Under the pieces are notes generated by a model. It did no database searches, had not been told where the DNA came from, and worked only from the letters and a program-made list of their open reading frames with translations. A DNA stretch of 64,000 bases, from NCBI RefSeq assembly GCF_003171515.1, contig NC_089393.1, positions 868,001 to 932,000 on the forward strand, in the 5' to 3' direction. The translations under genes were made by a program, and so were the position numbers. Within the stretch, counting starts at the first letter, position 1. The number at the start of each line of letters is the position of its first letter. The stretch comes from Pyrenophora tritici-repentis. Lineage: Eukaryota > Ascomycota > Dothideomycetes > Pleosporales > Pleosporaceae. Shown here one piece after another: positions 46,602 through 57,349 of the stretch.

Positions 46602-49130
46602 ATGATGAAGCTTACTGTTGCCTTTTTGGCCGCTCTCGCTGCCGCGGATGCCGCCGAGGCCCGCAACCACCGCATGGCTCGCCGCCAATACGGAGGCTAC
46701 GGTTCAGGCTACGGCGCTGAGCTCCCCTCTTCCTCTTCCGCCCCCGGTACTTCACCTACCCCCACCCCCGACCTCCCTGCCGGTGCAGTCTCTACACCCC
46801 CCGCTGGTGGCTACGGAGGTGGATACGGTGGTGACATGCCCTCTTCCTCTTCCGCCCCTGGCACTTCACCCACACCTACCCCCGACATCCCTGCCGGTGA
46901 AGTCTCTACTCCTCCAGCTGGCGGATACGGAGGTGGCTACGGTGGTGACAAGCCGCCCAGCAGCTCTTCCGCCCCCGGTACTTCGCCGACACCCACTCCC
47001 GACATCCCTGCCGGTGCTGTATCTACACCTCCCGCTGGCGCCGTCTCTACTCCCCCAGCTGGTGGATATGGTGGCGGATACGGCGGTGACGTTCCTGGTG
47101 TCAGCATGAGCTCCGCTGTCCCCTCCGGCGCTGTCTCTTCTCCTCCTGCTGGTGGATACGGCGGTGGCTACGGCTCGCCCTCGCCCTCATCCAGCCCATC
47201 TCCCTCCACTCCCGCTGGTGCCGTTTCCACTCCTCCAGCTGGCGGATATGGTGGCGGATACGGCGGTAACGTCCCTGGTGTCAGCATGAGCTCCGTTGTT
47301 CCTTCTGGAGCTTCATCTACTCCCGCTATTCCCGCTGCCACCACCTCCACCCCCGCTGGTGCTGTCTCCACTTCTTCAGCTGGCGGATACGGTGGCGGAT
47401 ACGGCGGTAACGTCCCTGGTGTCAGCATGAGCTCCGTTGTTCCTTCCGGAGCTTCCTCTGGCAGCCCGTCTGCCTCCACTCCCGCTGGCGCTGTCTCCAC
47501 TCCTCCAGCTGGCGGATATGGTGGCGGATACGGCGGTAACGTCCCTGGTGTCAGCATGAGCTCCGTTGTTCCTTCCGGAGCTTCGTCCACTCCCGCTATT
47601 CCCGCTGCCACCACCTCCACCCCTGCTGGTGGTAACGGCGGCTACGGCAGCCCCTCCAGCACCCCCGGCAAGCCTGTTACCCCCGACGCCGCTACCTCTA
47701 CTGGCATGTCCGGCACTGGCTACGCTCCCAAGCCCACTGGAACTGGCTCTTACCCCGGTTCTTCCACCCCAGTCAGCGACATGGTCACCAGCACCATCTA
47801 CAGCACCCAGATCTTCACTGTTTCTGCTTGCCCTCCCAGTGTCACTAACTGCCCGGCTCAAGCCACTTCCATGATCACCAGCGTTGTTCCCGTTGGCACC
47901 ACCGTCTGCACCGCCGAGACTGGCAAGCCCACCACTACCCCTGGTGTCGTCACTGAGTCAGTCCCCGTCAGTGAGATCGTCAAGACCAGCACTCAGACTC
48001 TCACCTACACCGTTGGTATTGGCTCCACTGCTCACCCAGTGACCACCGAGATCACGTCCACTCAGACCTCGACCCAGTACTCCACTGTAGTTGTCACCAT
48101 GAGCAAGCCCAAGCCCACTGGCTCTGTCCCCAACCAGACCACTGGCGGAAGCGGCTACCCCACTGGCCCTGCTGGCGAGCACCCTCCCAGCCCAGATGTC
48201 ACCAGCACCATCAAGTCTACCTCGACCTCCACCAAGTTCGTCACCGTCAAGCCTACCCCCACCGGTCCTTCAGGCAGCTACCCCCCTGGTCCCCCAGCTG
48301 GCGAGAAGGGACATCCATCTCCTTCTTCCCCAGCCGGCAGCTACCCTCCTGGTCCCCCAGCTGGCGAGCAGGGACACCCAACTCCCTCTTCCCCAGCCGG
48401 CAGCTACCCTCCTGGTCCCCCAGCTGGCGAGCAGGGACACCCAACTCCCTCTTCCCCGGCCGGCAGCTACCCTCCTGGCCCCCCAGCTGGCGAGCAGGGA
48501 CACCCAACTCCTTCTTCCCCGGCCGGCAGCTACCCTCCTGGTCCTCCTGCCAATGAGCAGGGCCACCCCCCTGCTGGTGAGGAGTGCCCTCCTCCTACCA
48601 CTGTCACCGTCACCTCCAAGGAGACTGTCTACGTCACTGTCGGTGTCCCCACTGCTACCAACTCCGCCGGCACTCCCGTCACCCCTGAGGCTGCTGTCAG
48701 CACTGCTTCCCCTACTCCTGCTGTCCCCACTGGCATGTACCCCGTCCCCGGTAACGGCACCATGAGCCACCCCGGCGCCACTGGCTTCAAGACCTCCACC
48801 AAGCCTTCCCTGCCCGTCAGCACTGGCACTTCTTCTCTCCCCACCTTCAGCGTAGTCACCCCCGGCGCTGCCTCTTCCACCCCTGCTGTCCCCGCTGCTT
48901 CGACCTCTGCTCCTGCTAACGGTGGTGGATACGGCTCTCCATCCTCCTCCTCCACCCCCGCTGTCCCCGCTGCTTCTGCCTCTACCCCCGCTAACGGCGG
49001 TGGATACGGTGGTGGATACGGCGCCGCTACCCCTGCTGCCGCTACCTCCAGCAAGCCTGCCACCACCGGCACCCCATCCAACGGTGGCGGTTACGGCTCT
49101 GGTTACGGTTCCGGCTATGGCCGTAAGTAA
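46602..49130 (+). CDS. Secreted low-complexity Gly/Tyr- and Pro/Ser/Thr-rich wall-type protein
   Basis: This intronless 842-aa ORF starts with a signal peptide (MMKLTVAFLAALAAADAAEA) and a dibasic MARR-Q site that could be cut by Kex2. Residues about 28-360 are irregular repeats around AGGYGGGYGG, joined by PSSSSAPGTSPTPTPD or NVPGVSMSSVVPSGASS. A central Ser/Thr region with SACPPSVTNCPAQ resembles the fungal wall motif seen in many GPI-type proteins. A second array, GSYPPGPPAGEQGHPTPSSP, repeats five times (63-bp units), then Thr-rich and further GGGYG segments end YGSGYGRK. No GPI signal is present, so it is probably secreted or wall-trapped. Function unknown; structural wall or adhesive role is a guess. 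Confidence 0.88.
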   Translation: MMKLTVAFLAALAAADAAEARNHRMARRQYGGYGSGYGAELPSSSSAPGTSPTPTPDLPAGAVSTPPAGGYGGGYGGDMPSSSSAPGTSPTPTPDIPAGEVSTPPAGGYGGGYGGDKPPSSSSAPGTSPTPTPDIPAGAVSTPPAGAVSTPPAGGYGGGYGGDVPGVSMSSAVPSGAVSSPPAGGYGGGYGSPSPSSSPSPSTPAGAVSTPPAGGYGGGYGGNVPGVSMSSVVPSGASSTPAIPAATTSTPAGAVSTSSAGGYGGGYGGNVPGVSMSSVVPSGASSGSPSASTPAGAVSTPPAGGYGGGYGGNVPGVSMSSVVPSGASSTPAIPAATTSTPAGGNGGYGSPSSTPGKPVTPDAATSTGMSGTGYAPKPTGTGSYPGSSTPVSDMVTSTIYSTQIFTVSACPPSVTNCPAQATSMITSVVPVGTTVCTAETGKPTTTPGVVTESVPVSEIVKTSTQTLTYTVGIGSTAHPVTTEITSTQTSTQYSTVVVTMSKPKPTGSVPNQTTGGSGYPTGPAGEHPPSPDVTSTIKSTSTSTKFVTVKPTPTGPSGSYPPGPPAGEKGHPSPSSPAGSYPPGPPAGEQGHPTPSSPAGSYPPGPPAGEQGHPTPSSPAGSYPPGPPAGEQGHPTPSSPAGSYPPGPPANEQGHPPAGEECPPPTTVTVTSKETVYVTVGVPTATNSAGTPVTPEAAVSTASPTPAVPTGMYPVPGNGTMSHPGATGFKTSTKPSLPVSTGTSSLPTFSVVTPGAASSTPAVPAASTSAPANGGGYGSPSSSSTPAVPAASASTPANGGGYGGGYGAATPAAATSSKPATTGTPSNGGGYGSGYGSGYGRK
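48270..48570 (+). repeat. In-frame 63-bp tandem repeat, five units
   Basis: The units encode GSYPPGPPAGE(K/Q)GHP(S/T)PSSPA. Three middle units are nearly identical in DNA; the last is diverged (PPANEQGHPP). Confidence 0.85.
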
Positions 49131-52100
49131 GCGTTCGGCTTCGTCGCCTGTAGATGAACTTTGCGCTTTTCCTATGTGCTGCTGGTAGGATCGCTTGATC
49201 CACTTTCTTGCGAGTTGTCTGTCTCCTGTCTCAAGGTCTCCTTGAGCAGCATAGTGACAGAGCGTTGGTTGTGGTTTTCCTTTGTGGTGGAATTACAAAC
49301 GATAAAACTGAAAAATTCGGGTTCTTCAGACAGTTTCTGGTCATGTACATTCGACAATTATTATTGACCGTCTATTTACCCAACCACCACCTTATTTTTA
49401 CGCTCTACAAACGTGTTGTTCGGACCACTCTTGTGTGGCAGACGCTGACGAGGCTTCGCTATGTCTCATGACTGTAACTACCCATTTTGTTCCCTCTAGA
49501 CTCTTTTTCCTTTGTACATGTTTTGGGTCTGCTTCGAGATAGTTAAGATCGAGCACTGGGCGTTTTTGTTTTATTGTATCTATCCGTCTGTAGCATTTTG
49601 CGAATTCCATTCTGTCTGAAATATTCTCGTGTTTGTTCGTATCCTGGTGACTTGATCGTGATGTCCCGCTGCCACTGTCGTCGATCACAGTTCTCTTCCA
49701 CGCAAGCCTTTAATCTTCTTCACCTCCCTGCCGCATAACCATGTGAGCAAGGGTCACACCGGGCTTCTACTTTGGGCTACGCTGCCGTGTATCTCCAGAT
49801 AGTCAAGTACATTACGTCAAATCGTACGTTCTTCACTCCCGATCTTCTCTACTATTGAAACACATGCTATCATCCAAAAACTGTCTACCATCTTACATTC
49901 TAGAGAAACATAGTATTATATAGGTAGATGTGTGAACTATCAGTCATGACCGCCTGGGGGCTTGGGTTGTATAGCATTTTGCTATCGATATTCATCTCTC
50001 GCGCTTTGTTATACCATACATTACCGTATCGACGCACTCCGTCACCTGTAAGACCGACGTAGCTGCAGCACCACTGACTTTTGATCGGTACTTGACCAAG
50101 TCAGCAGCAGCAGCCATACTACACCTGCCTTCATTCCTTCCCTACACAATCCCCGGCCCTACAACCGTAGACAACCCAGACACCATACTTAGAAAGACCT
50201 TCAACGCACTCATCTCCCCACGCAAGCTCTCATGCTCTCGGTCTTTCTCCCGCCCCTCTTCTCCGAGAAAACAGCCGCGCTTCTCCCCGGTACCTGCATA
50301 ATGCACGTAATACCTCCGTTGCACAACATGACCACCAAAACACATCCACACCCGCCTTACTTACTCAGCCGCCACAGACTAGTCCTAACCTGTGATGCAC
50401 CCGATATTCGCCACCACATATATGGTAGCCACGCACGCAAGCGACGCAACCTAACAATAAAACACCTCACGGCTCACGCACACGCCGCATACGCACGTTC
50501 CGTTCATCTTCGCATTTGCGTCGCAAGCGACTTGCCTGCTCCTCCATCGCCTTGCGTTGCCCTGCCGCGTTCTGCCGTGCTCTGCCTTTTCTCGCCCAGG
50601 CTCGGCCCCATGCCTCCGACCAACGAACAGAGACCCGAGTTGGGTAGGTGGTAGTTTAGTCACCACAACACTCGCGCCGTCAGCGTCAAAACGTCGCAAG
50701 TGCAACTGATTTTCAGGATGTGCGCGCTAATCTGCATGTCAATCTGTCAATCTGCTGATCTGCTCATTTGGATTGATCAGATGGGATCGACGTGCGCTTG
50801 CGTTTACGCCTTGTTAAGGAAGGTTTTAGAGTGTTGGGTTTTGTTGATCTGCCACATCAGCAATGGTGTCAGCAGTAGGTAAGTAAGACTAAGGTAAGTA
50901 AGATAAGCTACCCAGGTACAAGATGCCAGCAAATCGGTCGTTTACGCACGCCGGGGCAACTAATCTCCCCGTGGGCGGTTTGCACATCTTTTACCGTATC
51001 TAGAGGGTAGGGGGTGGACCCTGGGGGTGAACCTAGGTGGATGGGTGGGTGTTCGTGATGGTGAAATGAGGATGCCCGTCTGTTTTTTGTGGCGTTGAGT
51101 TACTTTTTTGGGGGAAAGACTGGAAGGTTGACGCGTGGTAAGAGTGGGAGGGTGATGGCTCCCTTCCTCCTTCCCTCGCGCTCTGCTTCCTCAGACTGTT
51201 CAATTTCAATCCCGACAGCTGGAGCACGTGACACGCACTCGTTTCCGTTCCCAGCATAAAAAATCACCAACAACCAATTGCGGCTCCTCAACCACGAATC
51301 AATCCCCGCGAACACCTCAGAATATTGAGCGTTGAGAACGAGCCCGGACCGACCTCGCGCGCGAGGGGCTAGACCCGGGACCCCGTATACGGAGATTTCC
51401 TCTGTCGTGCCCTACCCGTGGAAAGGGAATTGATTCATCGTTCATTTTCTTTCCGGGTCAGGGTCAGAGGCTGAGGGGGTTTGCGCTTGTAGTTTCTTTT
51501 TCGAGCTGGGCAGGGTAGGAGAAGGGGATGAGGAGTGCGCGCATAAGTACGCAATGGTCTGGTTGCTGTAATACACTTGCATGATTGCGTGCACAGGGTG
51601 AACGACGGGAAAGGCAGATAAGAGTGCTTTCTTCACGTCCGCTTAAGCGTGGGCATGAGCTTGAGCTTGAGCTTAAGGGATGGGCGTCGTTGTGCCGATC
51701 AGAGGGTACACAGGACCCTGGTGCAGGTACCTATCATGGACTTGTTGAGTTAAGATTGAGGCTGAGTGTCTAGACCGCACACATGCACATACAGCGGACC
51801 GTCTTGATACCGCATCGTCTTGCCGTGCTGAGTGCTTGGAAGGTCTTGGACAGGCTTGGTGTAAGATATTAGACGTCTCTTGGGAGGGAGTTGGTGGCGA
51901 TACTTGCTGACTGGTATAATGATATCGATAATTCTGTTCTTCGGGGCAGGCTGGGATGCTCCATGTATTGGCTAGGTATATTGGAGAGATGATAGTGCTG
52001 GGAAGCCTGTGTTGTGTTTGTGATTGAATGACTGCTATCAGGTAAGCAGAGAGATGAAGAAAGCTCTCCGTGTTCTTGAATGTGTAAAGTTTATATGTGC

Positions 52101-52334
52101 ATGGTGCAGGCAGCGAACTTCCGAGAGCGTAGGCTTCTGGTAGGTATACTAATATGCTGATGGCTTATTGTCATGGATTGTCACGGTGGGTGGCACGCGG
52201 TTATGTGGCTTACAGAATGATACTGGTATCAACGAGCTGAAATTGAATATTGTAAAAACACACAACACGCCGTCAAGTCCGCCTCCCTATGGCTTGCGCC
52301 TGCTATCACCGGGTATCAATGTACTAAACACCAA
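49131..52334. other. Gene-poor 3.2-kb intergenic region
   Basis: No convincing gene or RNA. It contains G/T-rich and short simple-repeat patches (for example near 50880 and 51655). Confidence 0.45.
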
Positions 52335-52349
52335 ATAACATGTTTTATA

Positions 52350-54456
52350 ACGTGTCCGTGCGCGTGATGCGCGGATTCGCGTGATGCGCGGGGAACACCA
52401 AAACACGTCAAACCCCTTCACCTTCAACACACGTTAACTCCACCAATATGGACCCAATTCAAGCTGCGATTGAAGATATTGAAAATCTAGAGCCAGGAGA
52501 ACAGTTCTCGTATACTAAAATTGCTGCTAAGCATGGTGTTGTGAGATCTACGTTGACCCGAAGGCACCAGGGCCAGACAAGCTCAGAAAGAGACAAGAAC
52601 TTCAACCAGCAGAAACTCAACCCACAACAAGAGCTAGAGCTTGTGAGATATATCGAAAAGCTCACAAAGCGAGGCATTCCTCCTACACGAGAGATGATCA
52701 GGAATTTCTCATCAGAAGTAGCCCATCAGCAGCTCAGCGAGAGCTGGGTTACTCGCTTCATCAACCGACACGAGATCCATCTCATCTCAAAGTGGACCAG
52801 CGCCATGGATCGTACGCGCCACCTGGCTGATTCTGAGTCAAAGTATAGACTCTACTTCGAGCTGCTGCATCGAAAGATCACCGAATATCACCTAGAGGCT
52901 CGAGATATATACAATATGGATGAGAAGGGCTTCTTAATTGGCTTGATAGGCAGAAGTAAGAGGATATTCAGCAGGCGTCAATGGGAGAAGAAGGAGGTTC
53001 GAGCATCTCTCCAGGATGGATCACGCGAGTTTCTGACAGTCCTGGCCTGCTGCTGCGCTGATGGGAGCTCGCTGCCTCCAGCCCTTATCTACGCAGCTAA
53101 AAATGGAGCTATACGATCGAGTTAGGTAGAAGATATCAAGGCAGGAGAACATGAGGTCTTTGTCTCATCATCTCCAACAGGCTGGTCAAATGATAACGTA
53201 GGCCTAGCTTGGCTGGAGCAGGTGTTTGATCGCTCTACAAAGCAACGATCAGGTAGATGGAGATTGCTCATCCTTGATGGCCATGGATCTCACCTCACGA
53301 TGGAGTTTATTAAGTACTGCGATCGCCATAGGATCCTCCTCATGATCCTTCCTCCCCATTCGACCCATACGCTCCAGCCGCTAGATGTAGTGCTGTTCAA
53401 GCCACTCTCTCAAGCCTACTCTAACGAGCTCACTAACCATCTCCATAAGGCTCAAGGCCTTATTCCAATCAAGAAAGGGGACTTCTTCCCGCTCTTCTGG
53501 AGCGCCTGGATATCCTCCTTCACAGAGAGCCTCATATTGAAGGCCTTCGAAGCCACTGGGATCTGGCCGATGGATGCCAACGTTATCCTTCGTAGATTTG
53601 CTAGCACGCCAGAAGCTGAGAGAAGCTCATCGTCAGGGCTCTCTGATCATGACTGGAGAAAGCTCGATCGGCTAGTACGAGCTGCTGTTAATGATAGCCA
53701 TCAGTATGAGGCAAGAAAGCTGCGCTCAAGCGTTCACCATCTCTCTGTGCAGTATGAGCTTTTAAAGCATGAGAACGAGGGCTTAAAGGAGGCTCTTCAA
53801 CATAAAAAGAAGCACAGGAAGAAGGGCAAAGCTCTTGACCTTCAACAGCGCCAGGAGTATCACGGTGGCTCTGTCTTCTGGTCTCCTCGCAAGCTGCGTG
53901 AGGCTCGAGCTAGAGAAGCAGTACGGGAGCGAGATGAGACGGAGGAGAAACTCCAAAAAGCACGGTCCAAGAAGCAGCGCGAGGAGGCTCGACTGCAGCG
54001 TCAAGATGAGCTCGAGGAGAGGCGTGTGGAGAGGCAGAGACTCAAGGAGATGAGGGAGCTTGAGCGAGCTGAGAAAGCAGCTGAACGCGCGCGCCAGAAG
54101 GAGGAGAGAGACGCTGCTAAAGCTATACAACTACCCCAAAAGGGAAAGAGGAGAGCTTCAGCAGCTACCTCATCGAACAACAAGCGTCAAAAACGCGTTG
54201 AGGCTGCTCGCGCTGGTGCTCAAGTTCAAGAAGAGCCTCCAGCTCCTCCATCAAAGCTCACATCACGTGGCCGCAACGTCAACCTCCCATCAAAATATAG
54301 ATAGTACAAGTTGATCGCAAGCATCTAATTACTCCCCCTCTATAAATTCGTATAATAACAGCTTATATACGTGGCTTAATAGCTTCATTTTTGAAGTAGT
54401 GGATATGGTGTTCCCCGCGCATCACGCGAATCCGCGCATCACGCGCACGGACACGT
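52350..54456 (+). mobile_element. Pogo/Fot1-type DNA transposon A (2107 bp)
   Basis: Perfect 51-bp terminal inverted repeats lie at 52350-52400 and 54406-54456 (ACGTGTCCGTGCGCG...), containing a repeated CGTGATGCGCGG-like sub-motif. TA target duplications flank it (52348-52349 and 54457-54458). It encodes a transposase with one internal stop. Confidence 0.95.
52448..54304 (+). pseudogene. Pogo/Fot1-like transposase with a single in-frame TAG
   Basis: One frame runs 618 codons, interrupted only at 53123 (TAG). The N terminus has a psq-type helix-turn-helix (FSYTKIAAKHGVVRSTLTRR) and a CENP-B-type DNA-binding region (ESWVTRFINRHEIHL). The DDE core has Asp158 (YNMDEKGF), Asp277 (LILDGHGSH) and Asp313 (LQPLDVV), with 35 residues between the last two as in pogo relatives. 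The C terminus is a long Glu/Arg-rich coiled coil. All three catalytic Asp are present. The stop could come from CAG or TGG by one RIP-type change. Identical terminal repeats and an otherwise open frame suggest fairly recent insertion. Confidence 0.93.
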
Positions 54457-54458
54457 TA

Positions 54459-56288
54459 AGCGAGTCGTCAATACAAGCGAGTCGTCAGCCCCACCAACTT
54501 CAATCACCTACTCTATCTTAACACGCAATGCCTCCACGCCGCGCTCCTCAAGTATCTTCAAACGAAGCTGATATCCAGCTTGCTATTAGCTCTATTAAAG
54601 CAGGGCAGATTCAGTCTGAAAGCAGCGCTGCTTCAATCTATAGTGTCCCTCGTATGACAATGCGCGACCGACGCGCTGGTCGACCTGCCCGACGCGATTG
54701 CCAGCCCAACTCAAAGAAGCTTACTAAGAGAGAAGAGGAGGTGATTATTAGCTATATACTTCACCTAGATTAGCGTGGATTTCCGCCTACCTACGCAGCT
54801 GTACGGGATATGGCTGATAAGCTGCTGGCTGCGCGCGGCGCTGGCCAGGTCGGCGTCCACTGGCCGCGCAACTTTGTTCAGCGTACAGACAGTCTTAAGA
54901 CGTGTTTTAACCGAGCGTACGATAGGCAGAGAGCTCTCTGTGAGAATCTAGCCCTTATCCGAAGCTGGTTTGAGCTTATAGAGGAGACAAAGGCGAAGTA
55001 CGGCATCTGCAATAAGGACGTCTACAACTTTAATAAAGCTAGCTTTATAATAGGCAAGATTACAACTCAGCTTGTTGTAACAGCGTTAGAAGGGAGAGGC
55101 AGGCCAAAGGCTATCTAGCCAGGCAATCGTAAGTGGGTAACGTTGATCGCTGCGATCAACGCAGCCGGCTGGTCAGTCCCACCGTTCCTCATCTTCGCTG
55201 GCCAGTACCACCTATTAGCCTGGTACGAGGAAGCTAAGATCCCACGCGACTAGGCGATCGCAGTCAGCGACAATGGCTAGACGAATAATAAGCTTGGAGT
55301 TAAGTGGTTAAAGCACTTCAACGCTCACACGCAGGCTCGTAGTATAGGCGCGCGTCGCCTGCTTATTATTGATGGCCATAAGAGCCACTAATCTCTAGAG
55401 TTCTAGGAGCTCTGCAAGGAGAACAATATCCATACGCTCTGTATGCCTCCTCACTTATCTCACCTACTCCAGCCACTTAATGTTGGCTGCTTCTCGCCAT
55501 TGAAGCGCGCGTACAGCCGTGAGGTGGAGAGCCTCATGCGCAACCACATCAACCACATCACTAAGCTAGAGTTTCTGCTAGCATTCAAGATAGCGTTTAA
55601 CAGAGCATTCACACCAGCCAACATCTGCTCAGCATTCCGCGGCTCAGGCCTTTTTCCTCTACAACTAGAGGCTGTTCTATCAAAGCTAGATATACAGCTG
55701 CGTACACCTACTCCTCCAGCAGCTCTGCCAGAGGCTCCCTGGGTAGCTCAAACGCCGAGCAACGCGCGTGAGCTTGAGGCTCAGTCAAGCCTTATACGTG
55801 AGCGCGTGCGCCAGCACAAGAGCTCATCACCAGCATTAATTATTGAGGCGATTGACCAGCTAAAGAAGGGCGCTAAGGTAATGATGCTCTCTGCTAAGCT
55901 GATGCGCGATCGGATCTCCAGTCTTGAGAGAGCCAACAGCGCAGCCTCAGCGCGTAGGCGGCGCTCTAAAAGGCGTATACAGAAGCATGGAGTACTCACA
56001 AAGGGAGCTGGAGAGGATATACTGGCTCAAAATGAGGCTAACCAGCAGATTGCTCATAAAGAGCGTTAAGGAGGAGCGCGATCAGGCCTCAGCCAGCGGG
56101 CTCAAAGGCGCTGCACTAGGTGCAAGGAGACTGGGCACAACTCGCGCACATGCAAGACTGATACTATTGATATAGAGTAATCTACTGTATCAATATCTAG
56201 CAATAATATTATCGCGTTGTTGAGATGCGTCGCTTTAAAGTTGTAAAAGTTGGTGGGGCTGACGACTCGCTTGTATTGACGACTCGCT
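54459..56288 (+). mobile_element. Pogo/Fot1-type DNA transposon B (1830 bp), RIP-mutated
   Basis: Perfect 42-bp terminal inverted repeats lie at 54459-54500 and 56247-56288, each with the sub-motif AGCGAGTCGTCA twice. Flanking TA occurs at 54457-54458 and 56289-56290. The left TA is shared with the right end of transposon A. Confidence 0.95.
54528..56069 (+). pseudogene. Inactive pogo/Fot1-like transposase with six stops and lost catalytic Asp
   Basis: A single frame of 514 codons contains stops at 54771, 55116, 55251, 55278, 55389 and 55404, all TAG or TAA where CAG, CAA or TGG would be expected. The first catalytic Asp is Asn (55032, in YNFNKASF) and the third is Asn in LQPLNVG, while IIDGHKSH keeps the second. 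All these are C-to-T or G-to-A changes in CpA/TpG context, the RIP pattern. Family: DDE_1 with an N-terminal psq-like helix-turn-helix (ASIYSVPRMTMRDRRAG). It cannot make active transposase, so it would depend on another copy. Confidence 0.93.
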
Positions 56289-56347
56289 TATAAAACATGT
56301 TATAATTTCCCCCAAATAGATTGAACGAGATTGAAGACTGTCAAGAC

Positions 56348-57349
56348 TTAGTAGTAATTGTCATAATCGTAGCCACCCCTCCTCAGACCCCCATATCCCC
56401 GCTGCCGGACCCAGGGTTGGTGATATGTTGAATAGTCTCTGTGACCAGACAAGCCCAATTGACCAGCAACATTGACATATCCATCTTCATTCCTCCGTAA
56501 ACCCTTTGTAACTAGATCGCCCAGATTGCCTTCCAACCCAGTATCTGCTTCCCACTTGGCACGACAGTACGGACATGTTCCTTTGCCGCTCGATGCCGCC
56601 ATCCAGTTCTGCATACAGGCCTTGTGTATATTGTTTCCGCAGCTGGCCTTGCAGTAGACGGTATCTTCCTTACTACCAAGCTCGTCGTAGCAGATGGGGC
56701 ATTCGCCCTCGATGGACTTCCGGTTTCCATCTTCTCCTGCCTTCTCCGTGCCGTCCTTTCCGTCTGTCTCAACACCTGGGATAGGTGGCGCGTTCTTGAT
56801 AACCTCGCGCAGCTCGGAGCTGAGGAGTGCTAGCTGGTAGGCGATATTCTCCCGCGCCTTTAGCACGCGCAATATGACATAAACAATGTGCTTGCACTGA
56901 TTGCCCTTCCTCGCATGTGGGCAGTCGCAACTTGGCACAAGACCAATTGAGACGGTATAGACGTTGCCGGTCGAGCCGGCTATGATGACCTTCTCCTCAG
57001 GCACGGTATCGCTTCCGCATCGTTCGCGCGAGAGTACCGTGAGACGCTGGGTGAACGCTCTTTCCCTTACAGCCAAGTAGCTCTCCGTCGCGCGCTTGCG
57101 AAACACTCTAGTTCGTTTCTCTTCGACGGGTGCGTCAGTGTCGCGCTTGCCCCTCTTTTTGGGTGGAGCCCTTTGAGGAGAGGGAGAATCTCCAGTGAGA
57201 TCAATTACCTCAGGGTTGCTCTTGCGCTTCTTAGAACTCCTTGGTGGGGTTTGGGGTCGCTGGGTCGCATCGTAATCGCCGTCTTCGTCTATATGGGCTC
57301 TGCGCTTGCCGCTCGCTCGTTTGGGTGGATAGCGCAACTCGGGATCCAT
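56348..57349 (-). CDS. SWIM- and RING-finger protein (putative E3 ubiquitin ligase)
   Basis: This single-exon gene encodes 333 aa; ATG at 57349 starts MDPELRYPPKRA, and the open frame extends upstream without a Met. After a basic, disordered N terminus with VIDLTGD (a SUMO-interacting-like motif), residues about 135-165 form a SWIM zinc finger, VPSCDCPHARKGNQCKHIVY (CxC...CxH). Residues about 225-275 form a RING-type finger: CPICYDEL, then CGNNIHKACMQNW and CPYCRAKW. The SWIM-RING pairing is found in ZSWIM2/MEX-type ubiquitin ligases. The C terminus is Gly/Tyr rich. Its 3' end lies only 44 bp from the palindrome at the transposon junction. Confidence 0.88.
   Translation of the reverse strand: MDPELRYPPKRASGKRRAHIDEDGDYDATQRPQTPPRSSKKRKSNPEVIDLTGDSPSPQRAPPKKRGKRDTDAPVEEKRTRVFRKRATESYLAVRERAFTQRLTVLSRERCGSDTVPEEKVIIAGSTGNVYTVSIGLVPSCDCPHARKGNQCKHIVYVILRVLKARENIAYQLALLSSELREVIKNAPPIPGVETDGKDGTEKAGEDGNRKSIEGECPICYDELGSKEDTVYCKASCGNNIHKACMQNWMAASSGKGTCPYCRAKWEADTGLEGNLGDLVTKGLRRNEDGYVNVAGQLGLSGHRDYSTYHQPWVRQRGYGGLRRGGYDYDNYY

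Larger units (their letters stand above)
52335..56303. repeat. 28-bp palindrome split by two back-to-back transposons
   Basis: ATAACATGTTTTA (52335-52347) and TAAAACATGTTAT (56291-56303) are reverse complements. With the TA target dinucleotide between them they form a perfect 28-bp palindrome once both elements are removed. Confidence 0.9.

Noticed and set aside
47168..47861. Long minus-strand ORFs within the wall-protein gene
   Set aside because: They arise from the repetitive, GC-rich plus-strand coding sequence and have no signal or domain of their own.
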